Notes: generated by a model not told the origin, from the letters alone. 64,000 nucleotides of DNA from VRUE01 sp963796705 (GCA_963796705.1 CAWCMK010000004.1:1-64000), one strand, 5' to 3'; positions 53,566-62,197 are shown, numbered from the stretch's first letter. Made by a program: numbers and translations.

Positions 53566-53882
53566 CTTGATGCCTCCGGTCTTCGCTGAAGATGGAGCGA
53601 GGATGTCGCGGGCGGAATCGCCGACGCAGCGGGCAACGCGGACGGTGGTGGTATCGGAGATCCGGCGACGATCGCGGTTGATCGCTCCGCCCCCGGCCGG
53701 GGATCCCCGGGCCGGGGGTCCCTGTCCCTATGGCGGAGGCTCTCACGGCCGCCCGCCGAGGCAAAGCCCAGGCGTCCATGGTCCCCGTTTGCCTCACCTC
53801 CGAGACTGGCGCAGAGCTGCTGCGCGAGCTCTGGGGTTGCATCGGCTGAGCGGTCGCCGGAGTCGGCTTTTTCCTTGAACAT
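53562..53882 (-). CDS. Hypothetical protein of 106 residues
   Basis: ATG 53882 has a strong GGAGG ribosome site 5 nt upstream and reads MFKEKADSGDRSADATPELA, QQLCASLGGEANGDHG, then a Pro/Ala-rich tail. Overlap with the next start supports translation. The tail is of low complexity and could be out of frame. No family is recognised. Confidence 0.45.
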   Translation of the reverse strand: MFKEKADSGDRSADATPELAQQLCASLGGEANGDHGRLGFASAGGRESLRHRDRDPRPGDPRPGAERSTAIVAGSPIPPPSALPAASAIPPATSSLHLQRRPEASR

Positions 53883-54017
53883 GATGGCCTCCAATTGGGC
53901 CCTTTTCTGACTCGATCGACCGAGTCCCCACCGCAGAGTCCTTCCGGTGGAGTCCCCTCTCGCTGGGACCATGTCCTTGTGCTCCAGGGGCTGGGTTAGT
54001 GTTTGTAGTGTATCATA

Positions 54018-54043
54018 AATTCATGAATTCAAATTCTAGAATT
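54018..54043. promoter_or_regulatory. Two tandem 12-bp AT palindromes at the start of a regulator gene
   Basis: AATTCATGAATT (54018-54029) and AATTCTAGAATT (54032-54043) are perfect palindromes 14 bp apart, centre to centre, inside an AT-rich island of high-GC DNA. The first contains the ATG of the winged-helix gene. This looks like an operator for self-regulation, blocking translation start or transcription. Confidence 0.5.
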
Positions 54044-54415
54044 AATGGTGGTATTAGTGCGATAAGCAAGGAGGAAGTCCCGCGCTGGGATTTCCTCACC
54101 AACCACGCCCATGTTCTGCTCTGCGTCTCTCAGGACTCGGGCATCCGGTTGCGCGACATCGCCGCAGCGGTTGGCATCACCGAGCGTGGCGCCCACAAGG
54201 TTCTCTCCGACCTGATCGAGGCGGGCTACGTGTTGCGGGAGCGACACGGTCGTCGCAACCGCTACAAGGTCAAGCCGGAGCTGCCCCTGCGCCATCCCCT
54301 GGTGCGCGAGCGCGAGGTGGGGGAGCTGCTGGAGACCCTTTCGAGAGCCGAGCGGCCCTCCCGGACGGGCGAACTGCAGAGTGCCCGAACGGCCGGGAGA
54401 GCCGTGAAGGCGTGA
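54023..54415 (+). CDS. Winged-helix (MarR-like) transcriptional regulator
   Basis: The DNA-binding domain is WDFLTNHAHVLLCVSQDSGI, RLRDIAAAVGITERGAHKVL and SDLIEAGYVLRERHGRRNRY, including the basic wing. The product is about 130 residues. The start is ATG 54023 or GTG 53999; both lie in the AT-rich palindromic island. An AAGGAGG at 54,068 has no start codon behind it in frame. The C-terminus HPLVREREVGELLETL may dimerise. It diverges from two hypothetical genes. Confidence 0.82.
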   Translation: MNSNSRINGGISAISKEEVPRWDFLTNHAHVLLCVSQDSGIRLRDIAAAVGITERGAHKVLSDLIEAGYVLRERHGRRNRYKVKPELPLRHPLVREREVGELLETLSRAERPSRTGELQSARTAGRAVKA

Positions 54416-54491
54416 TGAGCAGACGAAACCGGGCGAGCTGGGAGAGCGAAGTGGCCCGAAAACGCGGCGCGCTTCGCGCTCGGGACCTCGC

Positions 54492-54863
54492 TCAGCCAAC
54501 CAGCCAGATGGCGCCGTCGCGCACCTCGACCGGATATGTCTTTAGGGGACGGGCGCCGGTCGTCGCCTTGACGGCACCGGCCAGCGGCTTGAATGCACCC
54601 TGGGGGCCCCGCACCATCTCGCCGCTGCTGACGTCATAGAGCGATGCGTGGGCTGGGCATTCCAGGCAACCCTCCTCAGTCACGCGGCCCTTGCCCAGCG
54701 AGACGAAGAGATGGCGACAGCGGTTGGAGACGGCAAATGGCTCCCCTGCACTGATCCCTACCGCCAGGGGCCCGTGTGGTGTCTCCGCCACGACGGCAAC
54801 CTGGGAGGCGTCGAGGTCCTCGAGGGCCAAGAGGCGGCTCGGCGATTGCTCGATGCTGCTCAC
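54492..54863 (-). CDS. Rieske [2Fe-2S] ferredoxin-like protein
   Basis: The 123-residue protein has the Rieske cluster motifs NRCRHLFVSLGKGRV (Cys-x-His) and LECPAHASLYDVSSGEMVRG (Cys-x2-His), 17 residues apart. No membrane anchor or catalytic domain is present, so it is a soluble small Rieske protein. These serve as electron carriers for dioxygenases or nitrite-reductase-like systems. No oxygenase gene lies close by, so its partner is unknown. Confidence 0.9.
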   Translation of the reverse strand: MSSIEQSPSRLLALEDLDASQVAVVAETPHGPLAVGISAGEPFAVSNRCRHLFVSLGKGRVTEEGCLECPAHASLYDVSSGEMVRGPQGAFKPLAGAVKATTGARPLKTYPVEVRDGAIWLVG

Positions 54864-55126
54864 TCCTCGACTATCTCACAGCTCGCCCGGCGGGGAAGCT
54901 CCGGGGCCGCGCTGCCGTCTGCTTCAGCGGCTCCCCCGGTTGATCAGCTGCGGGGGAATCTGAGGGGTAGTGTCGGTGAGGAGGGCACCGTCGCCCAGAC
55001 GCTCGATATTTCCCCTTGACCCGAGAGGCGCTGGTGCCAAGCCAACAGCAAGTCGCTGGCCGAGGTGATCCGGTACCTCGACAGCGAGAAGGCCGATCCG
55101 GATGCCTTTTTCGGTCTGTGCCTGGC
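54864..55126. other. Intergenic region, possible coding fragment
   Basis: On the plus strand near 55,045 one frame reads KSLAEVIRYLDSEKADPDAF, FGLCLAQLLW, which looks protein-like. It has no start and runs into the opposing SRPBCC gene. It may be a remnant. No other feature is seen. Confidence 0.3.
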
Positions 55127-55612
55127 TCAGTTGCTCTGGCGCTCACCGTCGGGACCGCCGGGCGTGCCCCAGGGATCGGGCCCGGGGTCCTCGCCGGCGG
55201 CGGCCCTGGCCAGGCGACCCGTGTAGTGCTCCCAGCCCTGGCTGTGCTTTTGCACCGATTCCTCGCTCGGCAGGTCGCGGTGGATCAGCCGCAGCCGGGT
55301 CCCCTCGCCATCGGGCTCAAGCAGCACCTCGACCGTGCTGGCGCCGGGCGGCACCGATGCCTCCTCGCCCTCCCAGCCCCAGCTGAAGAGCGCCCGCGAC
55401 GGAGGCTCCAGCTCCAGGTACTCGCCGCTCGCCACGTTGGCGCCGTTTAGGTCACAGCGAAAGGCGCCGCCGGGGCGCGGCTCCAGCTGCGCCGAGCGCC
55501 CCATCCACTGGATCATCTTCTCAGGGTCGATGAGGAACTCAAAGACGGTCTCAGGGCTTGCCCCGATCCGCACCTCCACCTCGACCACGGCCTCTGTCTC
55601 TGCGCTTGCCAC
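55127..55612 (-). CDS. SRPBCC/AHSA1-type protein
   Basis: The 161-residue product begins EAVVEVEVRIGASPETVFEF, LIDPEKMIQWMG, then GGAFRCDLNGANVASGEYLE and RLRLIHRDLP near the end. This is the START-like SRPBCC fold with AHSA1 features. It overlaps the 3' end of the ArsR gene by 62 bp. The ArsR plus SRPBCC pair is common in actinobacteria, and the SRPBCC protein is usually controlled by the regulator. The ligand is unknown. Confidence 0.88.
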   Translation of the reverse strand: MASAETEAVVEVEVRIGASPETVFEFLIDPEKMIQWMGRSAQLEPRPGGAFRCDLNGANVASGEYLELEPPSRALFSWGWEGEEASVPPGASTVEVLLEPDGEGTRLRLIHRDLPSEESVQKHSQGWEHYTGRLARAAAGEDPGPDPWGTPGGPDGERQSN

Positions 55613-55955
55613 GTTTGTCCCTCCTTTGTTGTTCGAGCTCGGCGGCGAGTCGCAGCCGCTCGAGGCGATCGCTCCAGAAACGGTTCAGAAAGTCGCTGAG
55701 GCCGGCCATTCCCTCGGGCCGCACCCGGTAGAGGCGTCGCGTGCCCTCGCGGCGCTCGGCCAGGAGGCCGGCCTCGCGCAGGGTCGCGATGTGCTGGGAG
55801 ATCGCCGGCCGGGTGACGTCGAAATGGGAGGCGATCTGCCCGGCGCTGAGCTCACCCTCGCCGAGCAGCAGGAGGATCTCGCGGCGGCGCGGCTCGGCGA
55901 TCGCCCTCGCCGCCAAGTCGAGGTTCCGCTGCTCGTTGCTCCGCGCGCCCGCCAT
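55551..55955 (-). CDS. ArsR-family transcriptional regulator
   Basis: AIAEPRRREILLLLGEGELS, AGQIASHFDVTRPAISQHIA and TLREAGLLAERREGTRRLYR, VRPEGMAGLSDFL give a full winged-helix ArsR domain without a metal-binding CxC. The C-terminal tail is Arg/Gly-rich (GKRRDRGRGRGGGADRG) and overlaps the next gene, so part of it may be forced by the overlap. It probably represses its own operon. Confidence 0.9.
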   Translation of the reverse strand: MAGARSNEQRNLDLAARAIAEPRRREILLLLGEGELSAGQIASHFDVTRPAISQHIATLREAGLLAERREGTRRLYRVRPEGMAGLSDFLNRFWSDRLERLRLAAELEQQRRDKRGKRRDRGRGRGGGADRGKP

Positions 55956-56002
55956 CGTCGGCGCTATTTAAGCACCGACTTACGTAAGTGTCAACTTTCG
56001 GA

Positions 56003-56437
56003 TTAGAAGCGTTCGGCGCGCGCCCGAGAGAGCATGAAGCCGTGCTTGGTGCGGTGGTTCACGCAGCGGACCGCTTCGGAGATGTTCTTGCACCGGTAGG
56101 GCCCGACGCTGAGCGAGGCGCCGGGGGCGAGCTTGCGTCCCTGGTGCAGGGTCGTATCGCCGGCGCAGACGAAGCGGGCCTTCTTGCGGGGTCCGACGCT
56201 CAGCCCCTGGCCGTAGTCGAGCATGCACCAGTGCGGCCGCTTCGGCGTCGGCCATTCGTGTTTGGCGATGTCGCAGCGCGCCTCGCCGCCGAAAGCTTCC
56301 TTGCCGAAGGAGAGCGCGCAGCCGATGTTGCCGTCGGGCGTCTGAAAGAGCTTCAGCTGGGCGGCGCCGGCCGGCGCGGCCCCGAGCATCCCCACCAGCA
56401 GTGCCGCAAGACCGATCAGAAGAGCTCTTCGCACCAA
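56003..56437 (-). CDS. Secreted DUF6636-type protein
   Basis: A signal peptide (ALLIGLAALLVGMLGAAPAG) is followed by FQTPDGNIGCALSFGKEA, ARCDIAKHEWPTPKRPHWCM, LDYGQGLSVGPRKKARFVCA with GDTTLHQGRKLAPGASLSVG, and the end CVNHRTKHGFMLSRARAERF. Six Cys are placed to form disulfides. This matches a family of small exported proteins frequent in actinobacteria (DUF6636). The function is unknown. Confidence 0.82.
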   Translation of the reverse strand: MVRRALLIGLAALLVGMLGAAPAGAAQLKLFQTPDGNIGCALSFGKEAFGGEARCDIAKHEWPTPKRPHWCMLDYGQGLSVGPRKKARFVCAGDTTLHQGRKLAPGASLSVGPYRCKNISEAVRCVNHRTKHGFMLSRARAERF

Positions 56438-56444
56438 ATTCAGG

Positions 56445-57521
56445 CTAGCGCCCGGCCACCGATACGTCCACCGGCGTCCCGTGATAGCCGGCCGCCGCCA
56501 GGAGGCGCTCCTCAGCTCCCGGCCAGCGGCGGATCCACACCTCCGTCCGGCCCCCGCCCGGCGCAGGCTCCATCCGCAGCCAGGCCAGCGGCGCCGCCGC
56601 GCTCGCCCTCTCCCCCGCCTCCCCGACGGCCTCGGCGAAGGCCTCGCGCTCGGCGGCGCTCAGATACTGCATGACGATCGAGTGAAAGAGGATCGTCGCG
56701 CGGCCCGGGCGCGGCTCGGCGAGTTCGCGGGCGACCCACTCGGCGGCGCCGGCCCGCACGATCTGGGCCGGGATCCGCGCGGCCAGCTCGATCGCGGCCC
56801 GCGTGCGCGCCACCCGCAGCTTCTGGTCGGGCCAGATGTAGGCGAGAATCGTCTCGCGACCCTCGCGGCTGGCGATCTCCACGGGCTCGGGATCGCAGCC
56901 GCGCCGCTCGGCGATTCGAAGCGCCTTTGCCGCCGGCCAGTCCCCCCGGGTCTCGAACTCGATCCGCACCACGGAGTCCGCCGGTCCCCAGGAGAACCCC
57001 GGCGCCTCGTAGCGATAGCGATCCCAGCGCAGGTTGAGACCCGCCGAGGCGCCCACCTCGAGCAGTGCCAGGGGCATCTCGCCCGCCGCCGCCGCCGCCA
57101 GGAAACCGGGCAAAAGCGCCGCGCAGCGGCCGACCTCGTTGGTCTGCACCGGCCTCTCGATCAACTGTGCGAGCTCGCCGGCGTGCTCGGCGAGGACCTC
57201 GCGGAAGGCGAGCCAGCTGCGCTCATAATCGGCCTTCTCGGCCGCGTAGGCCGCCGCCAGGGCCGGCGCGCGGCCGGCCAGCACCAGCCGGTTGACGGCT
57301 CCCATCAGCCGCAGCACCAGGGCCGAGCCGGGCGGGTCATCCTGGTGGCCGCCGAGCAGCTCCCGGGTCGGCCCGCCGACTTCAAAGTCCGCCGCGGCGC
57401 GCCGCAGGAGCTCCGCGTAGAGCGGTGATCCGAGCGCCCCGCAGGCGATCGATTGGAAGCGGATCAACTCCTCAAGCGGCGCCCCCGGCGGCGGCCACGG
57501 CGGAACCCCGCCGGCGCTCAC
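56445..57521 (-). CDS. DUF2332 family protein
   Basis: The 358-residue product has LIRFQSIACGALGSPLYAEL near the N-terminus, NEVGRCAALLPGFLAAAAAG, LALLEVGASAGLNLRWDRYR, and TILFHSIVMQYLSAAEREAF. The VGASAGLNL motif resembles a methyltransferase SAM loop, but activity is not established for the family. It follows yjbQ with a four-base overlap. Confidence 0.87.
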   Translation of the reverse strand: MSAGGVPPWPPPGAPLEELIRFQSIACGALGSPLYAELLRRAAADFEVGGPTRELLGGHQDDPPGSALVLRLMGAVNRLVLAGRAPALAAAYAAEKADYERSWLAFREVLAEHAGELAQLIERPVQTNEVGRCAALLPGFLAAAAAGEMPLALLEVGASAGLNLRWDRYRYEAPGFSWGPADSVVRIEFETRGDWPAAKALRIAERRGCDPEPVEIASREGRETILAYIWPDQKLRVARTRAAIELAARIPAQIVRAGAAEWVARELAEPRPGRATILFHSIVMQYLSAAEREAFAEAVGEAGERASAAAPLAWLRMEPAPGGGRTEVWIRRWPGAEERLLAAAGYHGTPVDVSVAGR

Positions 57522-57979
57522 TCACCCATCACCTTGATAACGAGCCGCTTCGGGCGGCGCCCGTCGAACTCGCAGTAGAAGACCTGCTGCCAGGGTCCGA
57601 GGTCAAGGCCGCCGGCGCTGACGGGGACGATCACCTGCTGGTGGACCAGCAGGTTCTTCAGGTGGGCGTCGCCATTGTCCTCGCCGCCGCGGTGGTGGCG
57701 GTAATCGCCGCCCTCGGGAAGCAGCTCCGCGGGCACCTCACCGGAGGGCGCCTTCCAGCTTGGGGGCGCGAGCTTGTCGAGCCATTCGAGGACGTCCTCG
57801 TGCAGCCCCGGCTCATCGTCGTTCACCCAGACGCCGGCCGTGATGTGCATCGCCGAGACCAGCACCATCCCCTCCTCGATGCCCGCCTCGGCGACCGCGC
57901 CCCCCACCTCCTCGGTGATCCGGATCAGCGCCCGGCGCTCGCTCGTCTCGAAGGTCATGTAGACGGTGTGAAATTTCAT
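57518..57979 (-). CDS. yjbQ: YjbQ/UPF0047 family protein
   Basis: ATG 57979 has an AGGAG ribosome site. The product is about 153 residues, with GMVLVSAMHITAGVWVNDDE, HLKNLLVHQQVIVPVSAGGL and LGPWQQVFYCEFDGRRPKRL. The His, Asn and Asp residues of HITAG and WVNDDE, and NLLVHQQV with GPWQ, are the family signature. Related proteins show weak thiamine-phosphate synthase activity, so the annotation as secondary thiamine-phosphate synthase is tentative. It overlaps the DUF2332 gene. Confidence 0.88.
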   Translation of the reverse strand: MKFHTVYMTFETSERRALIRITEEVGGAVAEAGIEEGMVLVSAMHITAGVWVNDDEPGLHEDVLEWLDKLAPPSWKAPSGEVPAELLPEGGDYRHHRGGEDNGDAHLKNLLVHQQVIVPVSAGGLDLGPWQQVFYCEFDGRRPKRLVIKVMGE

Positions 57980-58079
57980 CGGCGACTCCTCTCGCTGGGT
58001 CCCCGGGAACCCTAATCGGGGCACAACACGCACCTGCGGGGAAGCCGAGGGAGCGAGCGTAACCTTTCTACAGAGACAG

Positions 58080-58862
58080 ATGCGCCGCATAACGATCCCG
58101 ATCGTGGCCGTGATCGCCGCCCTCACGGTGCTCGTCGCGGCTGCCAGCGGCGAGCTGAACCAACAGGGCAACCTGCGACTCGCCTTCAACGGTCGCATCA
58201 CCCCGAAGCGCTTGCCGCGCAGGGTGCCGGCCCCGGTCCGGGTCGAAGTCAGCGGCTCGATCCGCACCGCCGATGGCAATCGGCCACCAGAACTGCAGAA
58301 GGTCTCGATCGCCTTCAACCGCTTCGGCCAGGTCTCAACCGCCGGCCTGCCGAGCTGCCAGGCCGACGAACTCGAACAGACGACCTCAAAGGGGGCGCTG
58401 CGCAATTGCGCTGACGCGCTCGTCGGCCACGGGCGCTTCCGCGCCTACGTCAACTTCGCCGGCAGCGCCCCGGTCGCGGTCACCGGCCAGGCGCTGGCCT
58501 TCAACTCGACCACGCGCGGCCGTCCCGCGATCCTCCTGCAGGTCTACGGGGCGCGGCCCGTGCAGGTGACCTTCGTCGTCCCCTTCACGATCCGCCGCCT
58601 CGCCGGCCACGGCACCTTCGGGACCGTCTTCACCGCCCAGATCCCGAAGATCGCGGCGCGCAGCGGCTACGTCACCAACCTCTCGCTGATCTTCGACCGC
58701 CGCTACAGCTACCACGGCCAAAAGCGCAGCTTCCTCAGCGCCCGCTGCGCCGTGCCGGTCGGGATCCCGGGCGCCGTCTTCACGCTCGCCCGAGGCGTCT
58801 TCAGCTTCTCCAACGGCCAGCAGCTGAGCCAGGCGCTCTCGCGCAACTGCTGGGCGCGTTAG
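58080..58862 (+). CDS. Secreted protein of unknown function
   Basis: A signal peptide (MRRITIPIVAVIAALTVLVA) starts a 260-residue protein rich in beta strands: LRLAFNGRITPKRLPRRVPA, VSIAFNRFGQVSTAGLPSCQ and RGRPAILLQVYGARPVQVTF. Four Cys are present (LPSCQA, LRNCAD, ARCAVP, RNCWAR). Proteins of this layout are common in Solirubrobacterales as I recall, but no function is known. It diverges from yjbQ. Confidence 0.75.
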   Translation: MRRITIPIVAVIAALTVLVAAASGELNQQGNLRLAFNGRITPKRLPRRVPAPVRVEVSGSIRTADGNRPPELQKVSIAFNRFGQVSTAGLPSCQADELEQTTSKGALRNCADALVGHGRFRAYVNFAGSAPVAVTGQALAFNSTTRGRPAILLQVYGARPVQVTFVVPFTIRRLAGHGTFGTVFTAQIPKIAARSGYVTNLSLIFDRRYSYHGQKRSFLSARCAVPVGIPGAVFTLARGVFSFSNGQQLSQALSRNCWAR

Positions 58863-58959
58863 CGCCCCGGAGGGGCCGCGAAGCGCTCGCCGGGCGGAAT
58901 CGACCAATTTTCGGCCTGGCCTTTGGGAATCGCAGCCGTCCGCCGATAGATAGAACGGC

Positions 58960-60273
58960 GTGAGCACCCAAAATCAGAACTTTTTAAGCGCGGCGAACGA
59001 GCGCGTCCAGGATCTCTGGTTTGAGACCACCGGCGCGCGTGGCTGGCGGATTGCCATCGGACCGGCGGCATTTGCCGCCGCCTCGATCGGCCTGCTCGTC
59101 TTTGACCACCTGCAAAACCAGGTGCCGGCCTTCCTCTTCTGGCTGACGCTGGCGCTGATCGTCTGCGTCTTTGCCTGGATGATCGAGGGCGCCCGCCGCC
59201 AGTTCGGCGTCCTTGAAGAACACAACCGCAACGCCCTCAGCGACCGGGTGACGGGGCTCGACAACCGCCTGCGCCTGGAGTCCGACATCCGCGAGGTCTC
59301 CGAGCGCTCCGGGGACAGTCGCGTTCTCTTGCTCTTTGACCTCGACGGGCTGCAGACCTACAACGATCGCTTTGGCTATGAGGCCGGCAACGAACTGGTG
59401 CGCCGGATCGCCGGCGCGATGGTCGACTCGGCGAATCGACTCGGCGGCAAGACCTACCGGATCGACGACCGCCGCCTGGCGCTGCTCGTGCCCGCCGGCG
59501 AGCACCCCCTCGGCGAGATCGTCCTCGCGGCGACCGCAAATCTGCATGAGGAGGGCCGCGACATCCTCGTCGGCCGCGCCTACGGTGAGGTCGCGATCCC
59601 CGAGGAGGCCGAGGACCCCGAGATCGCGATGCAGATCGCCGGCCAGCGCCTCGCCGCCCACAACCAGCGCCAACACCGCTCGGCCCGGCGCCAGGCCCAC
59701 GCGGTGCTGATGGCGGTCCTCGCGGCCCGCAAACCGGAGCTCCGAAACCACCTGCGGGTCGTCGCCTACCGGGCGATCTCCCTCAGCCGCCGACTCGGCC
59801 TCGGGCGCGAGGCGATCGACGACGTCGCCCTCGCGGCCGAGCTGCAGGACGTCGGCCTGCTTGCCGTCCCCGAGGCGGTGCTGGAAAAAGAGGGTCGCCT
59901 CACCGAGATGGAGATCGCGATGATCCGCAACCGCCCGATCGCCGGCGCGCAGATCATCGGCGCCGCCCCGGGCCTTGCCCCGGTCGCCGCCCTGGTGCGC
60001 TCCAGCGCCGAGCGCTTCGATGGCAGCGGCATTCCCGACGGACTCGCCGGGGAATCGATCCCGCTGGGCTCGCGGATCATCGCCGTCGCCGTCGCCTACG
60101 CGGCGATGACCGCCTCGCGGCCCTACCGCGAGGCGATCAGCCCCGAGGAGGCCCTCGCCGAGCTGCGCCGTTGCGCCGGCAGCCAGTTCGACCCGCACGT
60201 GGTCGAGGCGCTCGCCGCCGATATCGGCGAGGAGCTGGAGTCGCTGGCCCCAGCCCCCGCCACCGCCGCCTGA
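58960..60273 (+). CDS. Membrane-anchored degenerate GGDEF plus HD-GYP-like signalling protein
   Basis: GTG 58960 starts a 437-residue protein. Two helices near residues 30-75 (IAIGPAAFAAASIGLLVFDH, LFWLTLALIVCVFAWMIEGA) precede a GGDEF-like domain (TGLDNRLRLESDIREVSERS, LLLFDLDGLQTYNDRFGYEA), whose GGDEF site reads YRIDDRRLAL. The HD-GYP-like domain has AAELQDVGLLAVPEAVLEKE in place of LLHDIGK, and ERFDGSGIPDGLAGESIPLG in place of HHE-DG-GYP. Both active sites are therefore lost. It probably acts as a c-di-GMP-related sensor or scaffold. Confidence 0.82.
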   Translation: MSTQNQNFLSAANERVQDLWFETTGARGWRIAIGPAAFAAASIGLLVFDHLQNQVPAFLFWLTLALIVCVFAWMIEGARRQFGVLEEHNRNALSDRVTGLDNRLRLESDIREVSERSGDSRVLLLFDLDGLQTYNDRFGYEAGNELVRRIAGAMVDSANRLGGKTYRIDDRRLALLVPAGEHPLGEIVLAATANLHEEGRDILVGRAYGEVAIPEEAEDPEIAMQIAGQRLAAHNQRQHRSARRQAHAVLMAVLAARKPELRNHLRVVAYRAISLSRRLGLGREAIDDVALAAELQDVGLLAVPEAVLEKEGRLTEMEIAMIRNRPIAGAQIIGAAPGLAPVAALVRSSAERFDGSGIPDGLAGESIPLGSRIIAVAVAYAAMTASRPYREAISPEEALAELRRCAGSQFDPHVVEALAADIGEELESLAPAPATAA

Positions 60274-60280
60274 GCGCCGC

Positions 60281-60613
60281 TCAGGGGGCGTACTTTTCGA
60301 CTTCTTCGACGGCCTTGTGGGCCTCTTCCTTGCCCTTTTCGAGGCCCTTCTTGACTTCTTCCTGGGCGTTTTCGAGGTGCTTGCGGGCTTCGCTGTTCTT
60401 CTTCAGGCCCTGCTTGGCTTCTTCGACACCCCGGTTGACGCCCTTCTTGACTTCTTCAAGGCCCTTGTCGATCTTTTCTTCGGCCGACTTGGTTGTGTTG
60501 CTGCTGCTGCCTCCGCAGCCGCTCCAGGCGACCCCGGCAAGTCCGAGTGCCAGACAGGCGATCGCCACCGTCGTGCGCCGCGTGAGCCGCGACCCCAACT
60601 CTTGCTCGCTCAC
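60281..60613 (-). CDS. Small coiled-coil lipoprotein
   Basis: The product is 110 residues. The signal ALGLAGVAWSGCGGSSSNTT has a lipobox ending W-S-G-C. The rest is one charged amphipathic helix: KSAEEKIDKGLEEVKKGVNR, GVEEAKQGLKKNSEARKHLE, with heptad-like Glu/Lys repeats. Glu is coded mainly by GAA. It is likely a surface or wall-associated spacer protein. The function is unknown. Confidence 0.8.
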   Translation of the reverse strand: MSEQELGSRLTRRTTVAIACLALGLAGVAWSGCGGSSSNTTKSAEEKIDKGLEEVKKGVNRGVEEAKQGLKKNSEARKHLENAQEEVKKGLEKGKEEAHKAVEEVEKYAP

Positions 60614-60659
60614 TCAAACCCCCTCGTGTTCGCGGTTGATCGTGGTCGCGATCTTCGCA

Positions 60660-61457
60660 TCAGCGGCGCTCGCTGTCAGCCTCGGCGAGAAATTCGCGGA
60701 TCGCGGCGGCGACGCTCGGCGCCTCCTGTGCGATGAAGCCGTGCCCGGCGCCCGCAAAGCTGCGCAGCTTTGCGCCGGCGATCGCCGCGGCGAGCAGCGG
60801 CGCGTTGGCGGCGGGGATCACGACGTCCTCCTCCCCAGACATGACCAGCGTCGGGGCCGTGATCGCCGCCAGGCGGGACTCCGAGGCGGCCTCGTGCCAG
60901 GCGGCCATCGCCCGCTCCTGGGCCTCGAGGGTCCCCGCCGGAAGCGCGGCGCGCGCCGCTGCGACGAGCTCCCCGAAGCGGGCGTCGATCTCGCTCGCCA
61001 GGGATGGCGGGAAGAGCAGCTCGATCAGGCGGCTGGCCTGCTCGCGGGCGCTGCCCGAGTGATCAAAGAGGCGCGCCGTCACCGCGGGGCAGGCGAGGAT
61101 CGCCCCCGAGCCGCCGCCGTCGCTGGCCAAGAGGACCAGGGCCGAGATGCGCCCGGGGGCGCGGGCGGCCAGCTCCTGGGCGATGAAACCCCCCATCGAC
61201 CAGCCGAGAAGCGCCACCCGCCCGGTCCCGAGGCGATCGAGCACCGCCAGCAGGTCAGCAGCCATCGAGCCGATGCTGAGCGGGCACTCGATCGGCGCCG
61301 AGCGCCCGGTGCCGCGGTTGTCGGGACAGATCACCGTGAACTCGCGGGCCAACTCGCCGATCAGGGTCGGGTCCCACTCAGAGCCGCTCGCCGCGTAGCC
61401 GTTGACCATCACCAGCGGCGGGCCCCCGCCCCGCGACTGCCAGGCGATCTCGGGCAT
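60660..61457 (-). CDS. Alpha/beta hydrolase
   Basis: The 265-residue protein has LVMVNGYAASGSEWDPTLIG, FTVICPDNRGTGRSAPIECP, the nucleophile elbow VALLGWSMGGFIAQELAARA (Gly-Trp-Ser-Met-Gly), and SFAGAGHGFIAQEAPSVAAA with the catalytic His. The catalytic acid probably lies in VMSGEEDVVIP. It resembles the 3-oxoadipate enol-lactonase/haloperoxidase group. The substrate is unknown. Confidence 0.88.
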   Translation of the reverse strand: MPEIAWQSRGGGPPLVMVNGYAASGSEWDPTLIGELAREFTVICPDNRGTGRSAPIECPLSIGSMAADLLAVLDRLGTGRVALLGWSMGGFIAQELAARAPGRISALVLLASDGGGSGAILACPAVTARLFDHSGSAREQASRLIELLFPPSLASEIDARFGELVAAARAALPAGTLEAQERAMAAWHEAASESRLAAITAPTLVMSGEEDVVIPAANAPLLAAAIAGAKLRSFAGAGHGFIAQEAPSVAAAIREFLAEADSERR

Positions 61458-61468
61458 AAGATCGCAGC

Positions 61469-62146
61469 ATGCCGGAGCTTCACGTTCTGCGCGTCTTCGT
61501 AAACGAGGACGGAGAGTGGGGCAATCCGCTCGGCGTCTTTCTCGACGGGGCCTCGGTCCCCGAGGCAGAGCGCCAGCCGCTCGCCGCCGAGCTCGGCTAC
61601 AGCGAGACCGTCTACGTCGAGGATCGCGAGGCGGGACGGGTGAGGATCTTCACGCCGGCGCTGGAGCTGCCCTTCGCCGGGCACCCCTGCGTCGGCGCCG
61701 CCTGGCTTTTGGCCAAAGCGGGAAGCCCGCTCGAGGCGCTTTCGACGCCGGCCGGTGAGGTCGGGGTCCGCTATGAGGGCGGGCGGGCGACCTTCATCGC
61801 GGCGCGGCCCGAGTGGTCACCGCGCCTCGAGTATCCCCAGCTCGGCACCCCGGCCGAGGTGCGGGCCCTGGGGGGTCCCCCCGCGGGGCTTGAGGCCGCC
61901 TATGCCTGGGCCTGGATCGATGAGGACGCGGGCACGATCCGGGCGCGCTGCTTCATCCGCGAGGCCGGCATCGATGAGGACGAGGCGACCGGCTCGGCGG
62001 CGATCGTCCTCGCTGCGCGCCTCGGCCGCGCGCTGACGATCCACCAGGGAGGTGGCTCGGTCCTCGAGGTGGCTCCGCTTGGCGAGGGGCGCGTCGAGGT
62101 CGGCGGCGGCGTGCGCCTTGACGAGGTCCGCGAGCATCGCCTCTGA
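61469..62146 (+). CDS. PhzF-family protein
   Basis: The 225-residue product has VFVNEDGEWGNPLGVFLDGA, YSETVYVEDREAGRVRIFTP and ALELPFAGHPCVGAAWLLA, with the family's Glu, His and Gly sites. GIDEDEATGSAAIVLAARLG is the second conserved block. The family includes phenazine-pathway isomerases and many others. It is shorter than typical PhzF (about 260-290), mainly in the second lobe. It is divergent from the hydrolase upstream. Confidence 0.86.
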   Translation: MPELHVLRVFVNEDGEWGNPLGVFLDGASVPEAERQPLAAELGYSETVYVEDREAGRVRIFTPALELPFAGHPCVGAAWLLAKAGSPLEALSTPAGEVGVRYEGGRATFIAARPEWSPRLEYPQLGTPAEVRALGGPPAGLEAAYAWAWIDEDAGTIRARCFIREAGIDEDEATGSAAIVLAARLGRALTIHQGGGSVLEVAPLGEGRVEVGGGVRLDEVREHRL

Positions 62147-62197
62147 GGCGCCAGCGCCGGTGGGCGCGGGGCCGAGCCTGAGGTACCGCCTGGCGCG

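Noticed and set aside
54864..55126. Plus-strand frame KSLAEVIRYLDSEKADPDAF as a gene.
   Set aside because: It lacks a start codon and runs into the well-supported SRPBCC gene on the other strand.
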